In this document: in pieces, positions 33,837 through 42,101 of the stretch
Position numbering within the stretch: position 1 is the stretch's first letter
Layout: each line of letters opens with the position of its first letter
DNA from: Nonomuraea jiangxiensis
Lineage (GTDB): Bacteria; Actinomycetota; Actinomycetes; Streptosporangiales; Streptosporangiaceae
NCBI RefSeq assembly: GCF_900099965.1
Contig: NZ_FNDJ01000006.1
Location: 124,001-188,000, forward strand
Direction of reading: 5' to 3'
DNA: 64,000 nucleotides
Position numbers and translations under genes: made by a program
Notes under the pieces: model-generated
Database searches by the model: none
The model's input: the letters and a program-made list of their open reading frames with translations, nothing else
Told to the model about the DNA's origin: nothing

Positions 33837-34343
33837 TCAGGAACCCTGAGAAAACCCTGTAAGGGTCAGCCACTCATGTGCCATGCCCAGATGTCGGCTG
33901 GTCAGTCCGATCCTCGGGTCCACATGGACGAGCAGGAAATCCGCCAGACCCCGATGAACCCTGAGATACTCCTCGTCCTCCGCCCACACCTGGTCGTCGA
34001 ACCACACGAACGGCCGCCGCCCCGCGTACGCCGCCACGTGCGGGGTCTTGAACATCTCCCCGAACTCGCTCGGCGCCTCCGGGCTCATGGGGATGACCGG
34101 CAGCGAGGGCAGGCCGATCCTGGGAGCGATCCAATCGTTGGCGTGATCCTCCCAGGTGGTCGCCCACACCAGCTCGGACCCGGTCGTCAGGGCCAGGTCG
34201 AGCAGCCGGCGGCCGTGCCGGGGGTTGAGGTGCACCGTGTAGACCTCGCTGCCGATCAGGCAGCGGTAAGCCCGGAAGTCGGGACTGGGCCCCCTCATAG
34301 GGTTGAGCACGCCGTCCACGTCCAGCAGCAGCAGAGGTCTCAT
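33837..34343 (-). CDS. HAD-like domain protein
   Basis: A 168-residue HAD-fold protein. LLLDVDGVLNPM supplies the DxDG motif I and TTWEDHANDW motif II; FVWFDDQVWAEDE gives the acidic motif IV. It resembles the HAD domain found in actinobacterial secondary proteins and RNA-repair-associated proteins, with unknown substrate. The ATG at 34343 overlaps the stop of the AraC gene by 4 bases, so the two form an operon; the long open frame upstream to 34697 is a shadow of araC. Confidence 0.82.
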   Translation of the reverse strand: MRPLLLLDVDGVLNPMRGPSPDFRAYRCLIGSEVYTVHLNPRHGRRLLDLALTTGSELVWATTWEDHANDWIAPRIGLPSLPVIPMSPEAPSEFGEMFKTPHVAAYAGRRPFVWFDDQVWAEDEEYLRVHRGLADFLLVHVDPRIGLTSRHLGMAHEWLTLTGFSQGS

Positions 34344-35251
34344 CCGGTCCGGTGTTCCTGCGGGCTGATGCCGCGTACGCGTTTGAAGGCCGCGCTGAGC
34401 GCGAACGGGCTGCCGTAGCCGACCTTTCTGGCCACCGAGCCAATCGTGGCGTCCGGCTCCCGCAGCAGGTCGGCGGCCAGTGCCAGACGCCAGTCGGTGA
34501 GGAAGGACATCGGCGGCTCCCCCACCAGCTCGGTGAAGCGCCTGGCCAGCGAGGCCCGCGAAATCCCGACCCGGCCGGCCAGGGTGGCGACGGTCCACGG
34601 GTGGGCGGGATTGTTCTGCAGCAGGCGCATGGCCTTGCCGATCACCGGGTCGCCCATCGCGCGATACCACGAGGGCGCCTCGTGGGTGGCGAACCACGAC
34701 CGCAGCACCGCGATGACCAACAGGTCCAGCAGCCGGTCCAGCACCGCTTCCTGCCCCGGCTCGTCCTTGACGATCTCGGCGCCGAGCAGTGCGATGACCG
34801 GGCCGCCGGGCTGCACGATCAGCGGGGGCAGCGTTTCCAGCAGCCGCCTGCTGACCTCACCCTCCAGATTGTACGTGCCGCTGAGCAGCACCGTCCCGCC
34901 GTCCGGGTTGTTGCCCCAGCTACGGACGCCCAGGTCCATGGACTCGTAGACGGACACGCCGTCGAGCGTGGTGCAGTGCTGGCCGGGGTGGATGACGATC
35001 TGCGGCTCGGTCGCGGGGTCGTCGGCCACCGTGTACGGCTCCGGCCCCCGGTTGATCGCCACCTCGCCCGGCGAGAGGTGTATCGGGTCGCCGCCGTCCG
35101 GCGTGATCCACGCCTCGCCGCTCACCAGGGCCGCCACCGACAGCGGCGCCTCGTCCTGGATACGCAGCGACCAGGGCGGATCCATGATCGAACGGAGCAG
35201 GAAGGCGCCACGGGCTCGCGGGCCGTCCAGTAGCGCCGCGAGTTGGTCCAT
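34340..35251 (-). CDS. AraC family regulator with cupin sensor domain
   Basis: About 303 residues. The N-terminal half is a cupin_6-type ligand domain (GEAWITPDGGDPIHLSPGEVAI), and the C-terminal half carries two AraC HTH motifs (WTVATLAGRVGISRASLARRF and ATIGSVARKVGYGSPFALSAAFKRVRGISP). It is divergent from the NmrA-like reductase gene, 74 bases apart, and probably controls it. ATG 35251 (MDQLAALLDG) matches the usual family start; 35311 is open but would extend into the divergent promoter. Confidence 0.88.
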   Translation of the reverse strand: MDQLAALLDGPRARGAFLLRSIMDPPWSLRIQDEAPLSVAALVSGEAWITPDGGDPIHLSPGEVAINRGPEPYTVADDPATEPQIVIHPGQHCTTLDGVSVYESMDLGVRSWGNNPDGGTVLLSGTYNLEGEVSRRLLETLPPLIVQPGGPVIALLGAEIVKDEPGQEAVLDRLLDLLVIAVLRSWFATHEAPSWYRAMGDPVIGKAMRLLQNNPAHPWTVATLAGRVGISRASLARRFTELVGEPPMSFLTDWRLALAADLLREPDATIGSVARKVGYGSPFALSAAFKRVRGISPQEHRTG

Positions 35252-35325
35252 GGGTAGACGATCGCATATGGGATTGCGCTTCTCAACCATGGAGAGTCTT
35301 ACCGGTATCACGGCTTACTGGATAC

Positions 35326-36135
35326 ATGACGATTTTGGTGCTGGGCGGCACCGGCAAGACCGGCCGCCGTATCGCTGACCGACTCACCGCCCTGGACCTG
35401 CCGGTGCGGATCGGGTCCCGCTCCGCCACCCCGGCCTTCGGCTGGGACGACCGCTCCACGTGGCCGCAGGCCCTCGACGGCGTCACCGCCGTCTACCTCT
35501 CCTACTACCCGGACCTGGCCATGCCCGGCGCGTACGACGACATCAAGGCGTTCACCGAGCTGGCCGTGGGCAAGGGCGTACGTCGGCTGGTCCTGCTGTC
35601 CGGCCGGGGCGAGCCGGAGGCGCAGGCGAGCGAGCGCACGGTCCAGGAGTCGGGAGCGGAGTGGACGATCCTCCGCTGCAGCTGGTTCATGCAGAACTTC
35701 AGCGAGGGCCACCTGCTCGACCAGGTCCTCGAAGGCGTCATCGCGATCCCCGCGGAGGACGTGCCCGAACCGTTCCTGGACGTGGACGACATCGCCGAGG
35801 CGGCCGTGGCCGCGCTCACCGAGGAGGGCCACGCGGGCAAACTGTACGAGATGACCGGCCCGCGGCTGCTGACCTTCGCCGAGGCGGCACAGGAGCTGTC
35901 CACGGCCACCGGCAGGCAGATCGTCAGCGTGCAGGTGACCCGGGAGGAGTTCGTGGCCGCCGCGGTCGCGCAGGGGGCCCCGCAGGAGGAGGCCGAGGGC
36001 CTGGCGGAGATGTTCGGCGAAATCCTCGACGGCCGCAACGCCCACCTGAACGACGGCGTACGGCAGGCGCTCGGCCGGCCCGCCCGCGACTTCGCCGACT
36101 TCGCCAGGGCCAACGCCAAGGTCTGGACCCGCTAA
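35326..36135 (+). CDS. NmrA/HSCARG-like NAD(P)-binding protein
   Basis: A 269-residue atypical SDR. The N-terminal VLGGTGKTGRRIADRL is the NAD(P)-binding motif of NmrA-like proteins and NAD(P)H:quinone-type reductases. RLVLLSGRGEPEAQASERTVQESGAEW shows the usual core, but the SDR catalytic Tyr-x-x-x-Lys is absent, so it may sense the redox state of NAD(P) or reduce quinones or azo compounds. It is divergent from an AraC gene with a cupin sensor domain, a pairing common in actinobacteria. The ATG at 35326 starts right at the first beta strand. Confidence 0.85.
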   Translation: MTILVLGGTGKTGRRIADRLTALDLPVRIGSRSATPAFGWDDRSTWPQALDGVTAVYLSYYPDLAMPGAYDDIKAFTELAVGKGVRRLVLLSGRGEPEAQASERTVQESGAEWTILRCSWFMQNFSEGHLLDQVLEGVIAIPAEDVPEPFLDVDDIAEAAVAALTEEGHAGKLYEMTGPRLLTFAEAAQELSTATGRQIVSVQVTREEFVAAAVAQGAPQEEAEGLAEMFGEILDGRNAHLNDGVRQALGRPARDFADFARANAKVWTR

Positions 36136-36348
36136 CGCTCCCCGGACCGTGACCTTCGTCTCACGAGCGGCCGGACGGTCACGGTCGTTTCCCACCGGAA
36201 ATCGGCACCTGATCCGGCAGCCGACCAGCCCGCCCACCGGCGGACCTGTCCACCCCCACCGACCCCGGACGCCTCACGCGGGCAACCGCCCGGCCCCGTT
36301 TCCGCTAGCCTCACCCTCGTCACTCGCGCGTCCTGGGAAGGTGTACTC

Positions 36349-37179
36349 GTGATCGGCTGGTTCGAAGCGGTGGTTCTGGGGTTGATCCAGGGGCTCACGG
36401 AGTTCCTGCCCATCTCCTCCAGCGCCCACATCCGGGTGGTCTCCGCTTTCGCCGGCTGGGAGGACCCCGGGGCGGCGTTCACGGCGGTGATCCAGCTCGG
36501 CACGGAGACGGCCGTGCTGATCTATTTCCGCCAGGAGATCTGGGAGATCGTCTCCACCTGGACCCGCTCGCTGTTCGTCAAGGAGCTGCGCCGGCACTGG
36601 GCCGCCCGCATGGGCTGGTTCATCATCGCCGGCTCGCTGCCCATCGGCGTGCTGGGCCTGGTGCTGAAAGACCAGATCGAGACCGTCTTCCGTGACCTGC
36701 GGCTGGTGGGCACGACGCTGATCGTGTTCGGCTGCATCCTGTGGTTCGCCGACCGCACCGCCCGCAACAAGCTCACGCTCGAAAAGCACCTGAGCTTCCC
36801 CCACGCCATCGTGTACGGCTTCGCCCAGGCGCTCGCCCTGATCCCCGGCGTGTCCCGCTCGGGCGGCACCATCACGGCCGGCCTGCTGCTGGACTACCGC
36901 CGCGAGGACGCCGCGAAATACTCCTTCCTGCTGGCCATCCCCGCGGTGTTGTCCTCGGGCCTGCTGGAGCTGACCCAGATCGGCGAGGGCAAGGCCCCCG
37001 ACTGGGGGCCGACGATCCTGGCCACGGTCATCTCCTTCATCGTCGGCTACGCGGCCGTGGCCTGGTTCCTGCGCTACATCAGCAGCCACCGCTTCACCGG
37101 CTTCGTGATCTACCGCATCATCCTGGGCTTCTTCGTCATCCTCGCGGTCACCGCGGGTTGGATCCCGGCGATCGGCTGA
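36349..37179 (+). CDS. uppP: Undecaprenyl-diphosphatase
   Basis: UppP (BacA) dephosphorylates undecaprenyl diphosphate to recycle the lipid carrier for peptidoglycan. 276 residues, about eight TM segments. GLIQGLTEFLPISSSAH (residues 11-27) and PGVSRSGGT are the two active-site motifs with conserved Glu, Ser and Arg. GGAAGGTGTACTC precedes the GTG start. Its last 70 bases overlap the convergent MFS gene. The 213-base gap before it holds no gene. Confidence 0.95.
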   Translation: MIGWFEAVVLGLIQGLTEFLPISSSAHIRVVSAFAGWEDPGAAFTAVIQLGTETAVLIYFRQEIWEIVSTWTRSLFVKELRRHWAARMGWFIIAGSLPIGVLGLVLKDQIETVFRDLRLVGTTLIVFGCILWFADRTARNKLTLEKHLSFPHAIVYGFAQALALIPGVSRSGGTITAGLLLDYRREDAAKYSFLLAIPAVLSSGLLELTQIGEGKAPDWGPTILATVISFIVGYAAVAWFLRYISSHRFTGFVIYRIILGFFVILAVTAGWIPAIG

Positions 37180-38318
37180 TCCTCGGCCGGCGGGCCGGGC
37201 TCCGCGGCGGGCCGGTAGGTGACCAGGGTGAACAGCACGGACAGCAGTCCGAGGCCGGTGGACAAGACGACCACGCCGGCCCGGCCGTACCAGTCGAGTG
37301 CCGCGCCACCCGCGAGCCCGGCCACGAACAGGCCGATGTACTGGGCCGACGACAGCAGCCCCAGGCCGATCGACACGTTGCCGGGCACCGCGGCGACCGT
37401 CCTGAACTGCTGCGCCGGCCCCACCAGCCAGCCCAGCCCGCCCCACAGGAACGCCCACACCAGGGCGATCGGCAGCGCCAGGTTCGCCACCGGGATGAGG
37501 GCCATGAACACGGTGGCCGCGGCCAGGCCGATCAGCACCATCCTGCGCGGCCCGTACGCGTCGGTGAAGCGCCCGCCTAGCTGGTTGCCCACGATGCCGC
37601 CGATCCCCCACGCCCACAGCAACGCGGGCAACGGCAGGTCGAACAGCGACCCTATGTAGGTGTAGGCGGTGAACCCGGCCCCGAACGTCAGCAACTGCGT
37701 CACCAGCACCGCCAGCACCCGCCGGTCACCCAGCGGCGCGAACCGCTCCCGCAGCCGCCCCGACGTCGCGATCCGCACCTCGGGCACCATGGCCGCGACC
37801 CCGGCGAACCCGATCACACCGAGCCCCACCACCAGCCAGATCGTCGCCCGCCACCCCGAGGCCGAGCCCAGCCAGGTCCCGAGCGGCACCCCGATCGCCG
37901 ACGACACGGTCAGCCCGCCCATCACCAGCGCCAGCGCGCGCCCCCGGCGATCGGGCGTGGTCAGCGCGGTCGCCACTCCCGACGCGGTGGGCGTGAACAT
38001 GGCCGCCCCCGCCGCCGCGACCACCCGGGTCGCCATGACCAGCGGGTACGTCGGAGCCAGCGCGGTCAAGGTGTTGCCCACCACGAACACGCCCAGGGCC
38101 AGCAGCAACAGGTTCCGTCTCGACAGGCGCGCGGTCAGGGCGGCGAGCAGGGGCGACAGCACCGCGTACGCCAATGCGAAGATCGTCATGAGCTGCCCGG
38201 CGGCGGACGTGGAGATCCTCAGATCCGCGGAGATGGGGGCGAGCAGCCCGGCCGTCACGAACATCCCGGTACCGACAGCGAAATTTCCCACAGCGAGCGG
38301 GTAGAGCCGCGAACTCAT
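37110..38318 (-). CDS. MFS transporter, DHA1 (AraJ/SotB-like) family
   Basis: About 402 residues with 12 hydrophobic segments; SAAGQLMTIFALAYAVLSPLL and the motif A-like RLSRRNLLLLAL are typical of sugar-efflux or drug-efflux AraJ-type MFS proteins. The hydrophilic tail (RPAAEPGPPAED onward) overlaps the 3' end of uppP by 70 bases. GACGGAGGCTCC before ATG 38318 sets the start, rather than 38342. It is divergent from an ArsR-type regulator that likely represses it. Confidence 0.88.
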   Translation of the reverse strand: MSSRLYPLAVGNFAVGTGMFVTAGLLAPISADLRISTSAAGQLMTIFALAYAVLSPLLAALTARLSRRNLLLLALGVFVVGNTLTALAPTYPLVMATRVVAAAGAAMFTPTASGVATALTTPDRRGRALALVMGGLTVSSAIGVPLGTWLGSASGWRATIWLVVGLGVIGFAGVAAMVPEVRIATSGRLRERFAPLGDRRVLAVLVTQLLTFGAGFTAYTYIGSLFDLPLPALLWAWGIGGIVGNQLGGRFTDAYGPRRMVLIGLAAATVFMALIPVANLALPIALVWAFLWGGLGWLVGPAQQFRTVAAVPGNVSIGLGLLSSAQYIGLFVAGLAGGAALDWYGRAGVVVLSTGLGLLSVLFTLVTYRPAAEPGPPAEDQPIAGIQPAVTARMTKKPRMMR

Positions 38319-38335
38319 GGAGCCTCCGTCAAAGT

Positions 38336-38380
38336 TGGACAAGCATCAAACTGTCCTATAGTTGGATCGTTGTCAAACAA
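38336..38380. promoter_or_regulatory. Operator candidates between MFS and ArsR-type genes
   Basis: The 86-base gap between start codons contains GGAC...GTCC arms (38337-38356) and TTGT-CAA-ACAA (38370-38380). Related words TTGGACAA, ATCAAACT and GTCAAACAA recur, as expected for a dimeric winged-helix repressor. AT content is higher than in the surroundings. Confidence 0.4.
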
Positions 38381-38404
38381 TCGGACGGAGGTAGGGTTCT
38401 TCGT

Positions 38405-38740
38405 ATGCGTCTGCTACCGCACCCCGCCACGGAGGACATCCAGCTCACGGAGGTCCTGCGGGCGTTGGCCGACCCCGTGCGCCTGGAGATCGTCGGGCGG
38501 CTGTCCACGTGCGGGGAGATGACGTGCGGCGACGCCGGAGACCAGTTGGGCGTGCACAAGTCGACCGCCTCACACCACTACCGGACGCTGCGGGAGGCGG
38601 GGGTGATCGTCTCCAAGCAGGAGGGCCGGGTGGTCTACATCAGCCTGCGCCGCCACGACCTCGACGCCCGCTTCCCCGGCCTGCTGGACTCGATCCTGGC
38701 CGCCAGTCCCATGACCGCCGGAGCCCCGGTCCCACTCTGA
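38405..38740 (+). CDS. ArsR-type winged-helix regulator
   Basis: A 111-residue winged-helix protein (HTH_5/HTH_20 class). LRALADPVRLEIVGRLS and GDQLGVHKSTASHHYRTLREAGVI are the HTH core; YISLRRHDLDARFPGLLDSIL forms the wing and last helix. The only Cys residues (STCGEMTCGD) could bind metal or sense redox, but they are not in a classical ArsR metal-site pattern. It is divergent from the MFS gene and ends 6 bases before hrpB, so hrpB may be co-transcribed. GGACGGAGGTAGGG lies upstream. Confidence 0.9.
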   Translation: MRLLPHPATEDIQLTEVLRALADPVRLEIVGRLSTCGEMTCGDAGDQLGVHKSTASHHYRTLREAGVIVSKQEGRVVYISLRRHDLDARFPGLLDSILAASPMTAGAPVPL

Positions 38741-38746
38741 CCCGCC

Positions 38747-41338
38747 ATGCCTGACGATCCCGTGCCTGACGCCGCCCACCTGCCTCACGCCGCCGCCCGG
38801 CCTGACGCCGCCCACCTGCCTCACGCCGCCCACCGGGCGGTGGATCCACGGCCGGCCGACTCCCTGCCGATTCGGGATGTCCTGCCCGAGTTGCTCGCCG
38901 TGCTCGACCGGCACGGCACGGCGGTGTTGACCGCCCCGCCCGGCACCGGCAAGACGACGGTGGTGCCGCTCGCCCTCGCCGAGGCCGGGATGCGGGTGCT
39001 GGTGGCCGAGCCGCGCCGGCTGGCCGTACGCGCGGCGGCCCGGCGGATGGGCGTGAGCTACAGCATCCGCGGCGAACGCCACACCGGCGCGAACCCCATG
39101 GTCGAGGTCGTCACCACCGGCGTGCTCCTGCAACGCCTCCAGCGCGACCAGGAGCTGGCCGGGGTGGACGCCGTCATGCTCGACGAGTGCCACGAGCGCC
39201 ACCTGGACGCGGACACGGCGCTGGCCTTCCTGCTCGACGTGCGCGACACCCTCCGCCCCGACCTGCGCCTGCTGGCCACCTCCGCCACCGCCGACGCCGC
39301 GCCGTGGTCCCGCCTGCTCGGCGGCCCCATCGTGGCCACGACCGGCGCGACGCATCCGGTGGAGACGGTCTGGGCGCCGCCCGCCCGCCCGGTCGCCCCG
39401 CCGCACGGCCTGCGGGTCGATCCCGCGCTGTTGACCCACGTGGCCTCGGTGGTACGCCGCGCGCTCGCGGAGCGCGACGGAGACGTGCTGTGCTTCCTGC
39501 CGGGCGTGGGCGAGATCGCCAAGGTGGCCGGCATGCTCGGTGGCACCGTGGAGTTGCTCCAGGTCCACGGCCAGGCCCCGGCCCACGTCCAGGACGCCGT
39601 CCTGGCCCCCGGCGCGGCCCGCCGGGTGGTGCTCGCGACGTCGGTGGCCGAGTCCAGCCTGACCGTCCCCGGCGTCCGCGTGGTGGTGGACGCCGGGCTG
39701 GCCCGCGAGCCGCGTACCGACCACGCCCGCGGCCTGGGCTCGCTCACCACGGTCCGGGTCTCCAAGGCGGCGGCCGACCAGCGCGCGGGCCGGGCGGGCA
39801 GGCAGGCGCCGGGCACGGTCTACCGCTGCTGGTCCGCCGCCGAGCACGAGCGCCTGGCCGACCATGCCCGGCCGGAGATCGCGCTCGCGGACCTGACCGG
39901 GTTCGCGTTGCAGGCGGCCTGCTGGGGCGTGCCGGACGCGGCGGGCCTGGCCCTGCTCGACCCGCCACCGGCCGCCGCGATGTCGGCCGCCACCCGTACC
40001 CTGCGGGCCCTCGGCGCGCTCGACTCCTCCCGGGTGACCGGGCGCGGGCGGCGGATGGCGCTCGCGGGCGTACATCCCCGCCTGGCCAGGGCCCTGCTGG
40101 ACCTCGGCCCCGAGGCCGCCGAGGTGGTGGCCCTGCTGTCGGAGCAACTGCCCCGCGAGGCGGGCGACGACCTGGTGGAGGTCTGGCGTACGGCCCGCCG
40201 CGGCGGCCCCGGCTTCGCGGCCCGCTGGCGCCAGGAGACCGACCGCCTCCGCCGCACCGCCCTCCAGTCCCGCGACCAAGAGCCCACTCCCTCGACCCGG
40301 CCGGCCGAGCCACCTCCCTCCGCCCAGCCCGGCAAGCCCCCTCGCTCTGCGCGGTCGGGTGGGCGGGGCGACGCGCTGGACGGGCGGGCCGGGCGGGATG
40401 AGGTGCTGGCCGGGATGGCGGTGGCGCTGGCGTTCCCCGAGCGGGTGGCCCGGCGGCGCGGCGGTGGCTACCTGATGGCCTCCGGCACCCAGGCCCAGCT
40501 CGCCGACGGCGCCAGGCTGCAGACGGCGGAGTGGCTGGCCATCGCCGTGGCGGACCGGCCGGCGGGCTCGGCCTCGGCCCGGATCAGGCAGGCCGTCGCC
40601 ATCGACGAGGAGACCGCCAGGCTGGCCCACCCGGTCACCACCGAGGACGAGATCGCCTGGCACGTCCCCCCGGGCGAGCGCCGCGGCGACGTGTCCGCCC
40701 GCCGGGTCCAGCGGCTCGGCGCGATCGAGCTGTCCGCCACCCCGCTCAAGGACGCCGACGTGCGCCCGGCCGTCCTGGAGGGCCTGCGTACGGAGGACGT
40801 CCTGACCTGGACGAAGCAGGCCAAGGAGCTCAAGGCCCGCCTGGCCTTCTGCCACCGCGCGCTCGGCGCCCCCTGGCCCTCGATGGACTCGCTCGTCGAC
40901 CTGGCCGACCAGTGGCTGGAGCCCGAGCTGTCACGCGCCCGCCGCCGCGCCGACCTGGAGCGCATCGACGTGGCCACCGCGCTCAGACGGCTGATCCCGT
41001 GGAGCGAGCGCCTGGACCAGACCGCCCCTGAGCGCATCGAGGTGCCCAGCGGCTCCCACATCCGCCTGGACTACACGAACGAGCAGCCGGTGCTGGCGGT
41101 GAAGCTCCAGGAGCTGTTCGGCTGGGTGGAGACGCCCCGGATCGCGGGCGTGCCGGTGCTCGTGCACCTGCTCTCCCCCGCGGGCCGCCCGGTGGCCGTG
41201 ACGGCGGACCTGGCGTCGTTCTGGCGTGACGGCTACCGTTCCGTACGCGCGGAGCTGCGCGGCCGCTACCCCAAGCACCCGTGGCCGGAGGACCCTCTGA
41301 CCGCCCAGCCCACCCGCCGCGTGAAACCGAGAACGTGA
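38747..41338 (+). CDS. hrpB: ATP-dependent helicase HrpB
   Basis: An 863-residue DEAH/RHA-type helicase of the HrpB family. Walker A TAPPGTGKTTVV, motif II LDECHERHLDADT (DECH), motif III ATSATADAA, motif VI DQRAGRAGRQAPG, and the C-terminal HrpB domain (ending RGRYPKHPWPEDP) are present. The substrate is probably RNA; the physiological role in bacteria is unclear. Oddities: a 36-base duplication in the first 30 codons (DAAHLPHAA twice) and a Pro/Ser/Arg-rich insert around residues 508-545 (TPSTRPAEPPPSAQPGKPP), both likely disordered. The true start could be downstream, just before SLPIRDVLPELLAVL. Confidence 0.92.
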   Translation: MPDDPVPDAAHLPHAAARPDAAHLPHAAHRAVDPRPADSLPIRDVLPELLAVLDRHGTAVLTAPPGTGKTTVVPLALAEAGMRVLVAEPRRLAVRAAARRMGVSYSIRGERHTGANPMVEVVTTGVLLQRLQRDQELAGVDAVMLDECHERHLDADTALAFLLDVRDTLRPDLRLLATSATADAAPWSRLLGGPIVATTGATHPVETVWAPPARPVAPPHGLRVDPALLTHVASVVRRALAERDGDVLCFLPGVGEIAKVAGMLGGTVELLQVHGQAPAHVQDAVLAPGAARRVVLATSVAESSLTVPGVRVVVDAGLAREPRTDHARGLGSLTTVRVSKAAADQRAGRAGRQAPGTVYRCWSAAEHERLADHARPEIALADLTGFALQAACWGVPDAAGLALLDPPPAAAMSAATRTLRALGALDSSRVTGRGRRMALAGVHPRLARALLDLGPEAAEVVALLSEQLPREAGDDLVEVWRTARRGGPGFAARWRQETDRLRRTALQSRDQEPTPSTRPAEPPPSAQPGKPPRSARSGGRGDALDGRAGRDEVLAGMAVALAFPERVARRRGGGYLMASGTQAQLADGARLQTAEWLAIAVADRPAGSASARIRQAVAIDEETARLAHPVTTEDEIAWHVPPGERRGDVSARRVQRLGAIELSATPLKDADVRPAVLEGLRTEDVLTWTKQAKELKARLAFCHRALGAPWPSMDSLVDLADQWLEPELSRARRRADLERIDVATALRRLIPWSERLDQTAPERIEVPSGSHIRLDYTNEQPVLAVKLQELFGWVETPRIAGVPVLVHLLSPAGRPVAVTADLASFWRDGYRSVRAELRGRYPKHPWPEDPLTAQPTRRVKPRT
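38765..38830. repeat. Two copies of a 30-base unit, period 36
   Basis: CCTGACGCCGCCCACCTGCC and the following ten bases occur at 38765-38794 and again at 38801-38830. The duplication stays in frame and doubles the peptide PDAAHLPHAA at the HrpB N-terminus. Confidence 0.9.
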
Positions 41339-41351
41339 GACGGAGTTCGCG

Positions 41352-42029
41352 ATGATCAACGAGGCGGTCCGCAACAACGCCGAGTGGTGCGACCTGATGT
41401 GCCGCACGCACGGAATCCCCGGCACGTTCACCGACCTGGCCTGGACGAACCCCACCAGGACCCCGCCCCTCTACCCCGACGCCGTCACCCTCTCCCCGGC
41501 GGCGAGCGCGGCGGACGTGCTGGACCGCATCGACCCGGGCTCCGGCGCCTCGGTCAAGGACAGCTTCGCCACACTCGACCTGCCGGGCTTCGACGTGCTG
41601 TTCGAGGCGACCTGGATCCACCACCCCGCCCCCGGCGGAACCCCGCGACCGGCGGCGACCGGCGACCCGATCGCCTGGGAGGTCGTCGAGGACGCGGCCA
41701 CGCTGCGCGAGTGGGAGGAGGCGTGCTTCTCCGGAGGCGTACGGGACCTGTTCCTGCCGGGACTGCTCGGCGCGGCCAGCCCGCTGTGCGGCCGGATCGA
41801 GGGCGACATCGTGTGCGGCGCGATGCTCAACGCGAGCGGCCGGGTCGTCGGCGTCTCCAACGTCTACGCCTCGGGCTGCGACATCGACGCCGCGTGGTCC
41901 GGCACTGTGGCCCTGGCGGCCGAGCTGTTCCCCGGCCGCCCGCTGGTGGGCTACGAGTCGGACCCCGAACCGGCCACGAAGCAGGGCTTCACCCCGATCG
42001 GCCCGCTGCGGATCTGGCTCCGCCCCTGA
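41352..42029 (+). CDS. Uncharacterised protein, possible GNAT fold
   Basis: A 225-residue protein that I do not recognise with confidence. The second half (AWEVVEDAATLREWEEACF, DIVCGAMLNASGRVVGVSNVYA, GFTPIGPLRIWLR) follows the strand/helix rhythm of a GNAT acetyltransferase and ends with a typical final beta strand, but the acetyl-CoA loop RxxGxG/A is missing. No signal peptide or TM segment. It starts 14 bases after hrpB and is likely in the same transcript. GACGGAGTTCGCG precedes the ATG. Confidence 0.6.
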   Translation: MINEAVRNNAEWCDLMCRTHGIPGTFTDLAWTNPTRTPPLYPDAVTLSPAASAADVLDRIDPGSGASVKDSFATLDLPGFDVLFEATWIHHPAPGGTPRPAATGDPIAWEVVEDAATLREWEEACFSGGVRDLFLPGLLGAASPLCGRIEGDIVCGAMLNASGRVVGVSNVYASGCDIDAAWSGTVALAAELFPGRPLVGYESDPEPATKQGFTPIGPLRIWLRP

Positions 42030-42101
42030 GGCGTGGCCCGGGTGGCGGCCGAGATCGTCCAGAGGCTCGCCACGAAGTGTGAAAACCTGCACACTCTAGT
42101 C

